DNA of 64,000 nt from Neoceratodus forsteri (taxonomy: Eukaryota; Chordata; Ceratodontiformes; Ceratodontidae). Under the pieces are notes generated by a model. It saw only the letters and a program-made list of their open reading frames with translations, was not told where the DNA came from and did not search any database. The DNA is taken from NCBI GenBank assembly GCA_016271365.2, contig CM057450.1:1807925967-1807989966 (forward strand), given 5' to 3'. The position numbers and the translations under genes were made by a program. Positions 21,325-31,599 of this stretch are shown piece by piece; positions within the stretch are counted from its first letter, which is position 1, and the number at the start of each line of letters is the position of its first letter.

Positions 21325-22440
21325 TGTTGCTCAAATTTTCCATACGGTTGTGCTTGTATGCTTTCCCATTGCTGCGCGTTTCTCATCGCTGACCCTCGAT
21401 GTTTTATTGACTTCACTAGTACTAATGTTTATTTCTAGTAAGTAAGTACATTTTGTTTGTTAAACACCCTATACCACAGGCTCAGGGGCACCTTACACGT
21501 TTGTATGACTTTAACAGTAACTGCAGGGCTCCTATGTGTCTCAAAAACATGATGACCTATCCCATATAGTAACTAAAAGTAAAATAAATATAATAAACAT
21601 AATAAAACTGCCTAAATCTTAATATACCCCGACTGGCCTAGAAAACACGGGGAACACCACGTTCCGTCCCCTTCTGAGTTGCTCCACTGAGGAGGCCTCT
21701 CAAACTTTAAGAAAGTTCCAAAGCAGTACAACCGCTATTGCAAAGGCGCAATCCCCAGACTGCCTTAAAACAAGCCCTAGGGACTGCTAATAAACCCCCC
21801 TCAGAGGAGCCGGGGTTGGGGGGGGGGTGGTGGTGGCTAGAAGCATATGGATACAGGAGCTCTTTTTCTACCCATAGCCCTTTATAAAATTCTTCTCCTC
21901 ATCCAACACAGATGATAGTCACCATGGCCACACCACTCCTCTGGCCAGGAAAGTGGGCAAGCAGTTGTCTTTGCAGTAGATGCCAGGGCTGATCAGGGGG
22001 TTGGCCAGGAAGCGTTGCATGAATTGGGAGCAGCCCACATCAAGTAACAAGATTAGTTGTTCAAGTTTATTGCAGGAAAGACTCCGTTGAGCAAGCTCAT
22101 TCACAAGGAGATCCGGAGGCACATACACATACAGTTCGCAGTTACATAAACAGGAAATATAAAATGTAGAACAACAACAAAAAAAATATATATAATCCAA
22201 GTTGTAAGTCTTCAGTCCAAGGCGAAAAGAGCTGAGTGAAAAGGGCATTATGCGGCTTCCCATGAAAATATTGAGGCACTTAGAATGTGAAGAAGATACA
22301 TTAGTGACAGACGTTCAACATAGTAGCACATTTCAACAATACTTTTTTGTTTTGTTACAAAGTACACATCGAATGGAAATCTGACATGAGCCTGTTCTGC
22401 TTCCAGTGATCATTAATGTTAAATAAGTTTACTAATCCCA
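21325..22440. other. Unassigned region with a possible LINE 3' end
   Basis: On the minus strand, 21,790-21,440 ends with a pattern (GTAAGGTGCCCCTGAGCC...TTTAACAAACAAAAT) like the 3' termini of L2-type LINEs. The rest, including 21,940-22,260, shows no family I know. A G run lies near 21,818. Confidence 0.3.
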
Positions 22441-22449
22441 CAACCTCTA

Positions 22450-22570
22450 CCTGCGTAATGTGTGACTCTGAGCAAGTCACTTAACCTCCCCAGCGCTCCC
22501 AGGTCACCCCTGAAAACAGGCACTTGTGCCTAGTGGGTCTTACCCAGTTACCAAACAATAAAACAAAATA
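22450..22570 (+). mobile_element. SINE copy 2 (core and tail only)
   Basis: The MIR-like core CTGAGCAAGTCACTTAACC is followed by CCTGAAAACAGGCACTTGTG, CTAGTGGG and an A-rich end. Same family as 4,312-4,545, 5'-truncated. Confidence 0.75.
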
Positions 22571-24782
22571 ATTTTAGTAAGGGTTGTGAGACCACTGGTC
22601 CCATTATTATATTTTTAGAACTCGTATAATTTAAAATAATGGGTCACATTTCATTACTTTTTCTCCAAATTTCATGTCGCCCCTCTTTTTGTGGTTTACT
22701 TAAGTCAGCATTAGGGAGACTGAGTGGCTTAGTGAGCATGACAGTCTATCTTCCTGTGAAGCTATAAGAACCAGATTTAAATCTGCACTCGGGTGACAGG
22801 TGAACTGTGTTTGGTGGTCTCAGATCAGTTCTTGATGAACATAAGTCTGCATCATAAAACTGCCTTGCACTGTCTGAAATGATTTATAGTTGGCAACAGA
22901 TTGCTCTTAGGAGGCTGTAGGCTGTATGAATGAAGATGTTGAATTACACTTGCAAGTGAAAGAGTTGCCCATTCAGGTCAGAGTCATTGCTGAGTTGCGC
23001 AGGCAGAGCAGCATGGGGGGAGCCTGACCAGCAGATAAATGTAGAGCTTCAACTGCAAGTGCCATTAGTTGCCAAGCATGGACAAGTCACCTGGATGCAC
23101 CTGGAAACCAGCTTTGGTTCAGTGTACCTTTCCCGGCCGAACATTCTAAAACCAAAAGAGCGTAAAACCCCATATGGACATTGAAAATTAAAAATAAACC
23201 GGTGTGGTATTCCATTAACTGTGACCCTCTTGTATAATAAATGCTAGTTATTTTGAGTGAATCCAGAGTGGCACTATGGTTGTAGTGGATATGATGCTGC
23301 AGTTTCTTGGCTGAAGTCTTGGTTTTGAATCTCTGCCCAGGATAAGTATGAGTTGGCACTGTCTGTAATCTTTACTCAAGAGAGTCCTGGCTAGGGAATA
23401 GACGCTGAATTAACTACTCACTTGGCAGACTTGCGCTCTTCAGAGCTGTACTGAGACTGACAGAATTGTGTGGGGAATCGTGCATGTAGCCTGCCTACAT
23501 GGCCCCTGGCCTCTGGATGTCCAGAGGGCTTAAGTTCCATGCTTCTGAGACCTTGGCCTTTCACAAGCACTGATTTTTAGGTTTAGAGTGTTAAAAAAAG
23601 GGAAATAAACCCTCGGACTGTCAAAAACCACTGATGTTTAGAAAGCTTAACACACCACTTTTCATTTTTGCTCATTCTAGCTTTATAGTGGTAGAGTATT
23701 TTGTGTGTAGGAGCGGTTCATAAAGTTGTCTTCCAGTGTGGAAGCTTACTGTAAATATAACATATTGCTTGCAGTTATTTATTAAATGTACCTGTGTGTT
23801 TAGTTGTTTTTTGTACAGCCTGAGGTATGTTTGCCTTTCAGAGATGACAATAGAGGAATTCTTTGCATGAAGTGGCAGAGATGGATAAGTATTAGGTGCT
23901 CCGATGACATATGCACAGTGCATTTAACAGATAGCCCATGTAGCATTATTCAGCACGATTCAAAACTGGAGTGTAACTGTGTTTCCCTTGAATTGGGGAA
24001 TTTAATAAGTCTCATAGTTAAAGGATCTGATTTCCCCCAGCAGTGCATTTTTTTTTTTCCCCAAATCAAACATGGTGATCCAAAAAGTTAACATAACCAT
24101 CCACAGTATCTCTAGTACACTTCATATAGATGCCTGATCAGTGGTAGATAACATCACCATATGAGGCAGCTTGTTTTGGTACAGTAGATACATATAAGCT
24201 GCAGGAGTCAGCTCTGCTTTGGTGCACGCAGTTCTGTATTCTGTATTATAGAAAGTGCAGGACCCGGCACTTGGCTTGCGTTTTACCAGCAGAACTACTA
24301 CGGCTTAGTCTGTTCTAGATAACTGCTCTGTATTCAGTTCTGTATATTTAAATTGTGCACAGACAGCACTACACCAGCATTAGCAGGTAAATGGAAGGAA
24401 ATCCCATAAACAGCTCAGCGTCAAGCTGACAAAGCACCTGTGGGTAGAGGTGTGAAACGGGACTTCTCTTTATTTACCAGCTAAAGTAATGCTGAAAAAT
24501 ATTGGTATCAGTAAAGCACACAAGTTACTTTATCTTTGGCTAGAAATAGTAGGAGTGTGTGTCCACATGCATGTGTTGTAAAATTTTTGTTCTAAAGGTT
24601 ATAACACCTGGAGCTGTGAGGCAGTGGCAGATTTCAGCTATACTGTGAGTCTTTCTACATGTGTCTTCCTTCAAACTACACTTCAGTTGGAGCCGGCTTG
24701 ATCCAGAAGGATTCACAGACACTCTAATTCATAGTTTGCAGGAGAGGCATTGAACATACTGCAGGACTTTCATATTTTTTTC
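22571..24782. other. Unassigned region with possible SINE traces
   Basis: Stretches at about 22,717-22,810 and 23,265-23,410 look like decayed tRNA-derived SINE heads (AACCAGATTTAAATCTG and TTTTGAATCTCTGCCCAG as box B-like parts). An open frame at 23,840-24,060 behind an AG acceptor-like site is discussed as a weak exon candidate. Nothing else recognised. Confidence 0.3.
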
Positions 24783-24949
24783 CTTCTAGGGGTGTGGACA
24801 TAGTTCATTATCCATACACTGGCAGTTCCACTGGAAATACTGATTCGTTGAGAAACATTTTTCAAGCTAAGCTTCTCCCACCACGTGGGTGATGTATCCT
24901 CTGGCCCTGCCCTGTGATGTTAGATCTTCCTTTCTGCTGGAAGAGTTTG

Positions 24950-26640
24950 GTGAAAATGGAACATAACAAAGTGAAATCTGCTTCAAATTCTACATCATGT
25001 TCCACCAGAAAATGTCATGGATGGACCCGCATATGTCGTGCCTCTACTGTTTGGGGGCTGCACATTATGTTTTGGGTTGTGGCCTATGCCAAACGATGCT
25101 GTCTTCCTCTCCAGAGGATCATGTGGCCTGGCTTCTTCTCAGTCGGCTAAGCAGGTCCTGAAACTTTGGCTGCTGGCCTGCAAGAAGGCCTCTGCTGTGG
25201 CAGTTTTTGTGGCCCAGTTTGCAGCCATGGAAGTAGCGGCTACTACTACTGTGGTGGGCACCTTGTCATCCTCTGCATTGTTCCTGGTTGGGTCCAGCAT
25301 AAGAGTCTCTTTTGCCAGTGAATTCCAGGAATTGTGTTGGGCCCTCCAGGCCTTTGGGGACAGCCCTGCCTGCCACGATAAGAAACACAAATGCTGCAGG
25401 TGCCAGTCATGGGACTGGGAGAGATTGTGGTCCTCTCGCTCCCTCGACTCTCCCGACCACTCAGCTCCAGTTAAGTGCTCAACTTCGGTCAAGCATTCTT
25501 AGTTGAGGGCCAGGTTGCAAGCTCCATGGTGCTTTTTTCCCATCTTTGGGTTTGCCGACCTCGACATCGGCTTATCAGGTGGTCAAGATTTTTCTCGACT
25601 CTGTTGACCAGTTGTCAGAGGAGACTGAGGAGGAGTCTATCTCCAAACCCAGTTTTCCTGTTCCTCACTCTGGAGATAGGGTTACCACCTGTCCTGATTT
25701 TCGCAGGACAGTCCTGATTTGGGCAGCTGTGTCCTGCAAAAAAACATGAAAAATACTACATGTCCTGACTTTTTATTCCAAAAAATATCTTCTAACTTTT
25801 CACTAAACGTTGCAGAAAACTATACCTTAACTAAAATACAATAAAATGATTACAAATAATAGAAGCAACCAAGAAACTACAATACTTTGCCTTAATTCTG
25901 ATTATATACAGAAAACCAGTCTGTTGCATTGGTCGAGGTTACATACTGTCCTGCTAAAAATCATGTTTCAGTGAGAAATGTCCCACTTTGGGCTTCTTAA
26001 AAGGTGGTAACCCTATCTGGAGATCATGGACCAGTCAGTGTCCCTGACTGACTCCCCTCGGGAACAGCCTCCACTGGCAGTCGTTTCACCGAAGCCAGTG
26101 TATGTGGTCTATAATGCACCACCAGTGGCTTCTCCTTGGCATCAGCCCTCAGGTCAACAATCAAGCTCTAGGTCGAAGTGCTGCTCTCGCTCGTCCGGGA
26201 GGCATTGATGTTCCTCGACCTGCTAGACCTTGGATGAGGAGAGGCTTCTCTGCCAGATGTGGCAGTGCTACGAGGAACTCCTCTGGCAGTAGTGGACCAC
26301 TGCATGGTAGGGCTCTACCCCTAACAGTTGTGGTCGATTGACATGCAACAGATATCCCCAACACCTGTCTCGTCCTCCTTGTAGATTGAGTCATCTCCAC
26401 CGCAGCCCTTGGTGGTAACTGTCTACCTTCTGCCTGTCCAGTCCCTGACCCAGCTCCATGTGGGGGGGTTGGCTTCACCACTTCTGGCCACACTGGTCTG
26501 TCATTACCGTGGACAGTTAGGTTCTGGAGGTGATAGGCAGAGGACTGCCTCTAGACTTAGAGGCTGACCCGCTTTACCTACCCTGTGCTCTACAGGGGTC
26601 CTTGGTGTTGGAGGACATTGTTAGCTCTTTATGAAAGAGG
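24950..26640 (+). pseudogene. gag: DIRS-B gag remnant
   Basis: Frameshifted Gag. Continuous frames at 25,017-25,502 (SAKQVLKLWLLACKKASAVA, then VAQFAAMEVAATTTVVGT) and 25,546-25,668 precede the MITE. Ser/Pro-rich pieces follow to about 26,640. The zinc-finger region expected near 25,000 is degraded beyond safe reading. Assignment rests on position between the terminal repeat and the RT. Confidence 0.5.
25677..26015. mobile_element. hAT-type MITE inside DIRS-B gag (339 bp)
   Basis: Ends TAGGGTTACCACC and GGTGGTAACCCTA are a perfect 13-base inverted repeat. The 8-base sequence TCTGGAGA is duplicated at 25,669-25,676 and 26,016-26,023. An 8-base duplication with TAGGG-type termini fits the hAT superfamily. 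Internally AT-rich and non-coding. Removing it with one copy of the duplication restores continuity of the DIRS-B sequence. Confidence 0.85.
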
Positions 26641-26689
26641 CTATAGCTCATGTCCTAGACACCCTGGCAAGTCCGGATATGTGTGCAGG

Positions 26690-27010
26690 TACTTCCTGGT
26701 CCTGAAACGGATGGAAGGCTGGTGACCCTTCCAGATCTGCGCAGTCTCAATCAGTACATGAGGAAGCGCATGTTCCGGATGGTAGCTCTGAACTAGATCA
26801 TGCCATCCCTAGAGCAGGGCGTGTGGTTCTTCTCCCTGGACCTCCAGGACCTGTTCTTCCACATTCCAGTCTGTCCAGCCCCATGGCGGTACCGTTGATT
26901 CTGTGCAGAAGGGGTTCTGTATCAGTTCCCAGTCATGCCGTTCAGCCTCTCATCCATGCTCAAGGTCCTCACCAGCTGCATGGCAGTGGTGGCAGCTTTT
27001 CTATGATGCA
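26690..27010 (+). pseudogene. DIRS-B reverse transcriptase, first part
   Basis: Reads VTLPDLRSLNQYMRKRMFRM, a stop, then IMPSLEQGVWFFSLDLQD, LFFHIPVCPAP, YQFPVMPFSLSSMLKVLTSC and MAVVAAF. SLDLQD carries the first catalytic Asp. Interrupted by LINE-2 just before the YLDDW block. Confidence 0.8.
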
Positions 27011-27018
27011 GGGTGCAC

Positions 27019-28150
27019 ATACAAAATACATGCAAGGCCTCAAACTGCAAGCTGGGTCAGGCTTACAGAGCAAAAAGCTGTCTAACTCCAGCTGTCCGCC
27101 TTGCTCTAGCCAGGGGGGGAGTCCTACCCACACTTTGCTGCGGACTAATCACCTTTGCCCACGTTGCAAAAACTAGTCTAGTAAAGTGGGACTCAGCGTA
27201 CAACAACATATGCCGTTTTGCGCGCTCAGCCCCCCACCTCACTCACCGCTGTGAGCTTTACACCCAGCTTGAGTGGCTCCCACCGAAAACTCACCGCTCT
27301 TATGTCGTGGGCAACTTCACTGACAATATTGTCAGAACTGCCACCCCTCAAAACCTTGCAGAGACCCTTGTTCTTGCTACACCCTCCTACAACATGCGAT
27401 CCAGCGGCGCCATGCCCTCCTGGTACCTAAAACCCGCACACAAATGGGTGACTGAGCCTTCGCTGCGTATGCGCCCAGGGTTTGGAACTCTCTTCCAACT
27501 AGCACTCGCTCCTCTCCCTCGCACCAGAGCTTTAAAGCCTCCCTCTGGGGTTTTCTCAAAACGGCTGCCACCTGTCTCTGCACTAGACGAACCCTCTCAG
27601 CCTGAGATGCCCCAACTAACTGAGATGCTACCTAAACATTACGACTTGGGCAGAGCACAACTGTGCTCATACTCCTCCTGTTCTCACAGCATATATAAAA
27701 ATGGACCATTTAGGCCCACTGGCAAAACAGGGTGAACACTATAACTGTGCACTCCTTTCTCTCGCACTGGGCCCACTCTATCCCAACTGTGACTCCTCCT
27801 TATTCTAACTGCTAGCCTTACAACTTGCTGCCTGGAGAGATGAATTCACACTGCACTTCTTCCTACTGACTGCAATGTTTAATACTGTATTGTAATACCT
27901 GTTTTTGGTATTGTTGTCTTACAATGTCCCTGTGTTCTGGTCACTTTATAGTAACTCTTCACTACTATTTGCCTGATGAAATCTGATGCTTGTAAAGTCC
28001 CTGTTGTGCTAATTCTATGTAATGTAATCCTCCAATTGTATTTGCCTAATGTTCATGTATGTACCTTGTAATCTCCCGGGTCGCACCTGAAAATAGGCAC
28101 TTGACTGTCTAGTGTACTTACCTGGTTAACAAAAGCAAATAAATAAATCT
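27019..28150 (+). mobile_element. LINE-2: L2/Rex1-like LINE 3' end in DIRS-B
   Basis: A 5'-truncated insertion. It is flanked by GGGTGCAC (27,011-27,018) and GGGTGTAC (28,151-28,158), an 8-base target duplication with one difference. It keeps one unbroken frame of 240 codons (27,013-27,735), the C-terminal end of a LINE ORF2: TPAVRLALARGGVLPTLCCG, DSAYNNICRFARSAPHLTHR and LEWLPPKTHRSYV, with no stop until 27,735. A 3' UTR of about 400 bases ends in CCTGAAAATAGGCACTTG and (AAAT)n. The intact frame suggests it is young. This tail is shared with the SINE family. Confidence 0.85.
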
Positions 28151-28384
28151 GGGTGTACCCCTACCTTGATGACTGGCTGGCTACTGGGTCATTCAGGGAG
28201 GTCGTGGAGCGGTTCAGGGATCTGACCCTCCAGACCTGTAGAGACTTGGGCCACTTTGACAACCCAGCCAAGTCCAAACTGATCTCCTTGCAGGTGATTC
28301 ACTTCATCGGAGCAGACCTAGACTCCCTGTGGGCCAAGGCCCACCTCCCTGCAGACCAGGCACTGGATCTTACCTCCTTTGCTT
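28151..28384 (+). pseudogene. DIRS-B reverse transcriptase, catalytic end
   Basis: RT resumes with VYPYLDDWLATGSFREVVER, containing the catalytic DD pair, then LTLQTCRDLGHFDNPAKSKL and VIHFIGADLDSLWAKAHLP, the thumb-side block. Open for 77 codons before a stop. Confidence 0.85.
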
Positions 28385-29035
28385 GATCATTACAGGTTGG
28401 GCACTTGACAGAGCCACCTGTACATGCTGGGGTACATGGCATCCTGCACCGCTGTGGTCCGGTGGGCCTGCTGGTAGATGCGGCACCTGCAGTGGGAGTT
28501 AGGCCGTCGGTGGTCCCAGTACCTAGGACACTTGAAACAGTTGGTAGCAGTGACCCAGCCAGTATGGTGTGCCATGCAGTGAAGGCTGATCTTAGAACAT
28601 CTGGAGGAAGGAAACCCGTTTGTTTGCCCAGAGCTGACTGTCACTATCATGATGGATGCATCTCTGGTGGGGAGAGCACCTGAGGATCAGAGAGCGCATG
28701 GATTTTGGTCACCCAGGGAATTCCTTCACCACATCAGCCTGCTGGAGCTCTGTGAAGTGCGTCTGGCTGTGCTGGAATTTGCTCCATTGGTCAAGGGTCA
28801 GGTCATGCAAGTCCAGATGGAAAACGCCATGACCATGTTTTGCCTGAACAGGCAGGGCGGCACACACTCCCTTCCCCTGTGTCAGGAGGCTCTCCACACC
28901 TGGACTCTCCTGCACAGCCTGGGTACAGATCTACTGGCGATTCATGTCGCTGGAGCAGACAGTCTGCTGGCAGACACTCTCAGCTGGGTGGGAGAGAAGC
29001 ACACGAGTGGTCCCTGCATTAGGAGGTGGTGAACC
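28385..29035 (+). pseudogene. DIRS-B connection and RNase H
   Basis: After a frameshifted connection (28,390-28,640), the RNase H frame at 28,640-29,032 reads TIMMDASLVG (catalytic Asp), HHISLLELCEVRLAVLEF (catalytic Glu), MQVQMENAMTMFCLNRQGGT (the usual TDN is MEN, so the second Asp is lost) and LAIHVAGADSLLADTLSW (final Asp). Open for 127 codons. Confidence 0.8.
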
Positions 29036-29410
29036 ACCTGTTTTCCATGTGGGGCACGCCTCTGGTGGACTTACTTGCATGCTGAGAGAACAAAAAATCT
29101 GTTTTGTGCCCACCCCCCGCAGTCCGGGACACTGATTGGGGGGGGGGGTGCCTTCGCAAGACCCTGGACCCCAGACCTCGTGTACATCTCTCCTCTCTTC
29201 CCCTTGATCCACAAAGTGGGCCTTGAAGGACAAGGTGCATATAACCCTGATAGATCCGTGCAGATCACAGCCATTCTGGTACCTAGATGTCCTCAGCCTC
29301 AGCAGCAGGCCTCTGTGGCAGTTGCCTCTTTGTCCGAACCTGCTGACCATACAGCAGGTGAAGGTCCTGCACTTGGACCTTCAATCCCTGCACCTCACAG
29401 TCTGGTTCCT
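29036..29410 (+). pseudogene. DIRS-B methyltransferase-region remnant
   Basis: Starts as FSMWGTPLVDLLAC, equivalent to the WG-x-P-x-VDLFA opening of the DIRS Dam-like domain. It then decays through a G run at 29,141-29,149 and several stops, so the IAPxW block is not recognisable with confidence. Confidence 0.45.
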
Positions 29411-30413
29411 GACAGTTCTAGGCTTTGGGTCTTTCGGAAGATGTGCTTCACATTGTGGAGGCCTCCTGAAAAGAGTAGACTCACCAGTGCTATACCTTTA
29501 AATGGAAAAGGTTTTCCGTTTGGTGTCAGGGCAAGGAGCTTGATTTCCCTTGGTCTGCACTGTGGCTAGTATCCCTGAGTATGTTTGGTCCCTTTCCCAG
29601 CTGGGGCTGTGAGCGATGGCCCTCACGGTGCACCTGGCAGCTATCTTTGCATATCGGCACAGGCTAGTATGCCGACAGTGGCCCAAGAGAAGGTGGTCAG
29701 ACACTTCTTCAGGGGCCTGGACCATCTCTCCCCTCTGGTGCATGAACAGCTACCACCTTGGGGCCTATGTGCTGCTGGTGCTGGCTATGCTTATAGGCAA
29801 GCCATTTGAGCCTGTGCAGAGGTGTGAGAAGTCGCCCCTGTTGTGGAAGATAGCCTTGTTGGTGGCCATCACATCAACCAGAAGGATCACTGAGCTCCAG
29901 ACGCTCTCGGTGGAATCTCCATATCTGGTCTTTCACAAGGAATAAATCATTCTTCGCCACAACCCGAAGATCCTTCTGAAAGTAGTATCAGAGTTCTTCC
30001 TTAATCAGGTTATGAACCTTCTGGTATATTTTACCAGCTCATTTTTGGAGGCTGACTGCAGGCCCCATACTTGGGACCTGTGGAGGGCACTTGCTGATTA
30101 TAAAGCGCGCATGGCTGGAGTTCAGGGTGAGGCTTGCCAGATGTTTGTAACATACGCTGAAGCCCTACCTGGCAGACTGGCAGTAAATTGATGATTGGCA
30201 GGTGGATTACATCCTGCATTGATCTCTGCTGTAGGATGGCCAGTAGGGAGCATGCCGTGGGGCTTGGTGGCTGCTCCAGGGACATTTCTGTCCTGCAGGG
30301 CTGCCACCTGTAAGTCAGCACACATGTTTGTCTCCTGTTACAGCATCGACCAAGAGTCTTTTCAGGATGCTGCATTTGGGACCTTGGTTCTCCAGCCTCT
30401 GTTTGCCAGATAG
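29411..30413 (+). pseudogene. DIRS-B tyrosine recombinase
   Basis: The N-terminal part reads LGLSEDVLHIVEAS, then YTFKWKRFSVWCQGKELDFP (29,420-29,560). The catalytic part has LLVAITSTRRITELQTLSVE with the box I Arg (29,850-29,910) and VVSEFFLNQVMNLLVYF (29,980-30,030). The C-terminus has FVSCYSIDQESFQDAAFGTL with the candidate nucleophilic Tyr (30,327-30,385). The His-x-x-Arg box region (about 30,240-30,290) is degraded. At least four frame changes. Confidence 0.75.
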
Positions 30414-30845
30414 GGGTGCGCTCCTTGCCCCCTCTTCCTGGAGAACCACTGGAAGTCTGCCAATATGTGGATAGTGAACTATAGATCCCTGCCTCCAGCA
30501 TGCAAGGTTTGACATCACAAGGCAGAGTAGGAGGATGTACCCCCCCCCCCCGGTGGGAAGAGTTTAGCTTGAATACGTTACAATGAATCAGCACTTCCAG
30601 TAGAACTGTCATTGTGTGGATGTGAACTATATATACCACTCCTAGAACTACGGTTGCAAGCGAGTCACTTGTTTTATTTATTATATATTTATTTTTAACT
30701 AATATGACCGATTTTTTTAAGAGCCCTTGCATCAGAAAATGTAACCCAACACCCTGGAGCTGTGTTGCTTTGTCCCCCCACCCCAAGTCATTATCTGCAG
30801 TTGCCATGGGACAGAGACTTGTGACTTTTGCCTTGTAAACACAAA

Positions 30846-31240
30846 TGGAGGCAGTGTAGTCTAGTGGAGAGAGCACAGGTTTGAGAACCAGGTAGTCACA
30901 GTTTGAAACCCCAGCAAAACCAAATCAGAGGTCATATTTGGCACCTGCTTATTAACCATATGCTGGTAGGTATTTTATTGGACTCTCTTCCTATAGGGTT
31001 GTCTTGTAGAGTAATAATTCTGTAAGTACACCAATTGGAGCAGCGTAAATTTCTCTGGGGCCAGTGAATTGTCCTAGTCACTAGCTCTGCCTACTAGTTG
31101 CTGGAACACTTAATTTTGATCCCTGCAAATACTGTGTGTGACCATGAGAAAGTCATTTAACCCTGCATGCCCCAGTCCTCCTAGCTGAGGAATGGGAGGA
31201 AGCAGGATTCCACTGAAAAGATATTGCATCTCAGCTGGGC
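30846..31240 (+). mobile_element. MIR-like SINE
   Basis: The head GGCAGTGTAGTCTAGTGGAG followed by GAGCACAGGTTTGAGAACCA, with box B-like AGTTTGAAACCCC, matches the tRNA-derived 5' part of MIR-type SINEs. The core at 31,137-31,180 (GTGTGACCATGAGAAAGTCA, TTTAACCC) matches the MIR core. The span is longer than a standard MIR, so extra sequence (about 30,960-31,120) may be inserted or a second copy may begin there. Confidence 0.65.
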
Positions 31241-31599
31241 TAAACTGAGCAGAGAAAATATAAAAACAGAAGAATTCACGTGTATGCATTTTAGAGAAGC
31301 ATGTGGCTTTTCCCCAAATTCATGGATAAGTTACTGATGTCCATGCTAGTTTTGTGACTGATGTGAACTTCACAGCAGAGATCGGAAAGTTGCACTGATT
31401 GGCAGTTATAGGGGGTGATTACTGATGAAATGGTCAATGTGCTCAGCAATATAAGGCCACTGGTCCTTAGCATCCCAGCAGCCTGTCAGGGTGCATGTTT
31501 GTCAGAGTGTTGGTCCCTGAGACACGTAGCTGGCAAATCAGGATGCACAATCTGCTGCCTGATGCCCACCTGCACTATAGCAGTACATACAAAAGGAAC

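Larger units (their letters stand above)
24783..30647 (+). mobile_element. DIRS-B retrotransposon
   Basis: About 4.4 kb of DIRS sequence after removing a hAT-type MITE (25,677-26,015) and LINE-2 (27,019-28,150). Inverted terminal repeats lie at about 24,783-24,930 and 30,500-30,647: TTCTAGG at the outer left pairs with CCTAGAA at 30,641, and CAAGCTAAGCTTCTCCCACC pairs with the complement at about 30,560. Sequence at 30,440-30,485 is complementary to the left end and represents at least part of the internal complementary region. Gag, RT, RH, MT and YR remnants follow in order, with many frame changes. Confidence 0.85.

Noticed and set aside
21960..22260. Retroviral primer-binding site or LTR in the 22 kb region
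   Set aside because: No paired repeat or coding nearby; a few A/T-rich words only.
23672..23923. 83-codon minus-strand frame as a gene
   Set aside because: It overlaps the plus-strand exon-like frame, is AT-rich and shows no domain.
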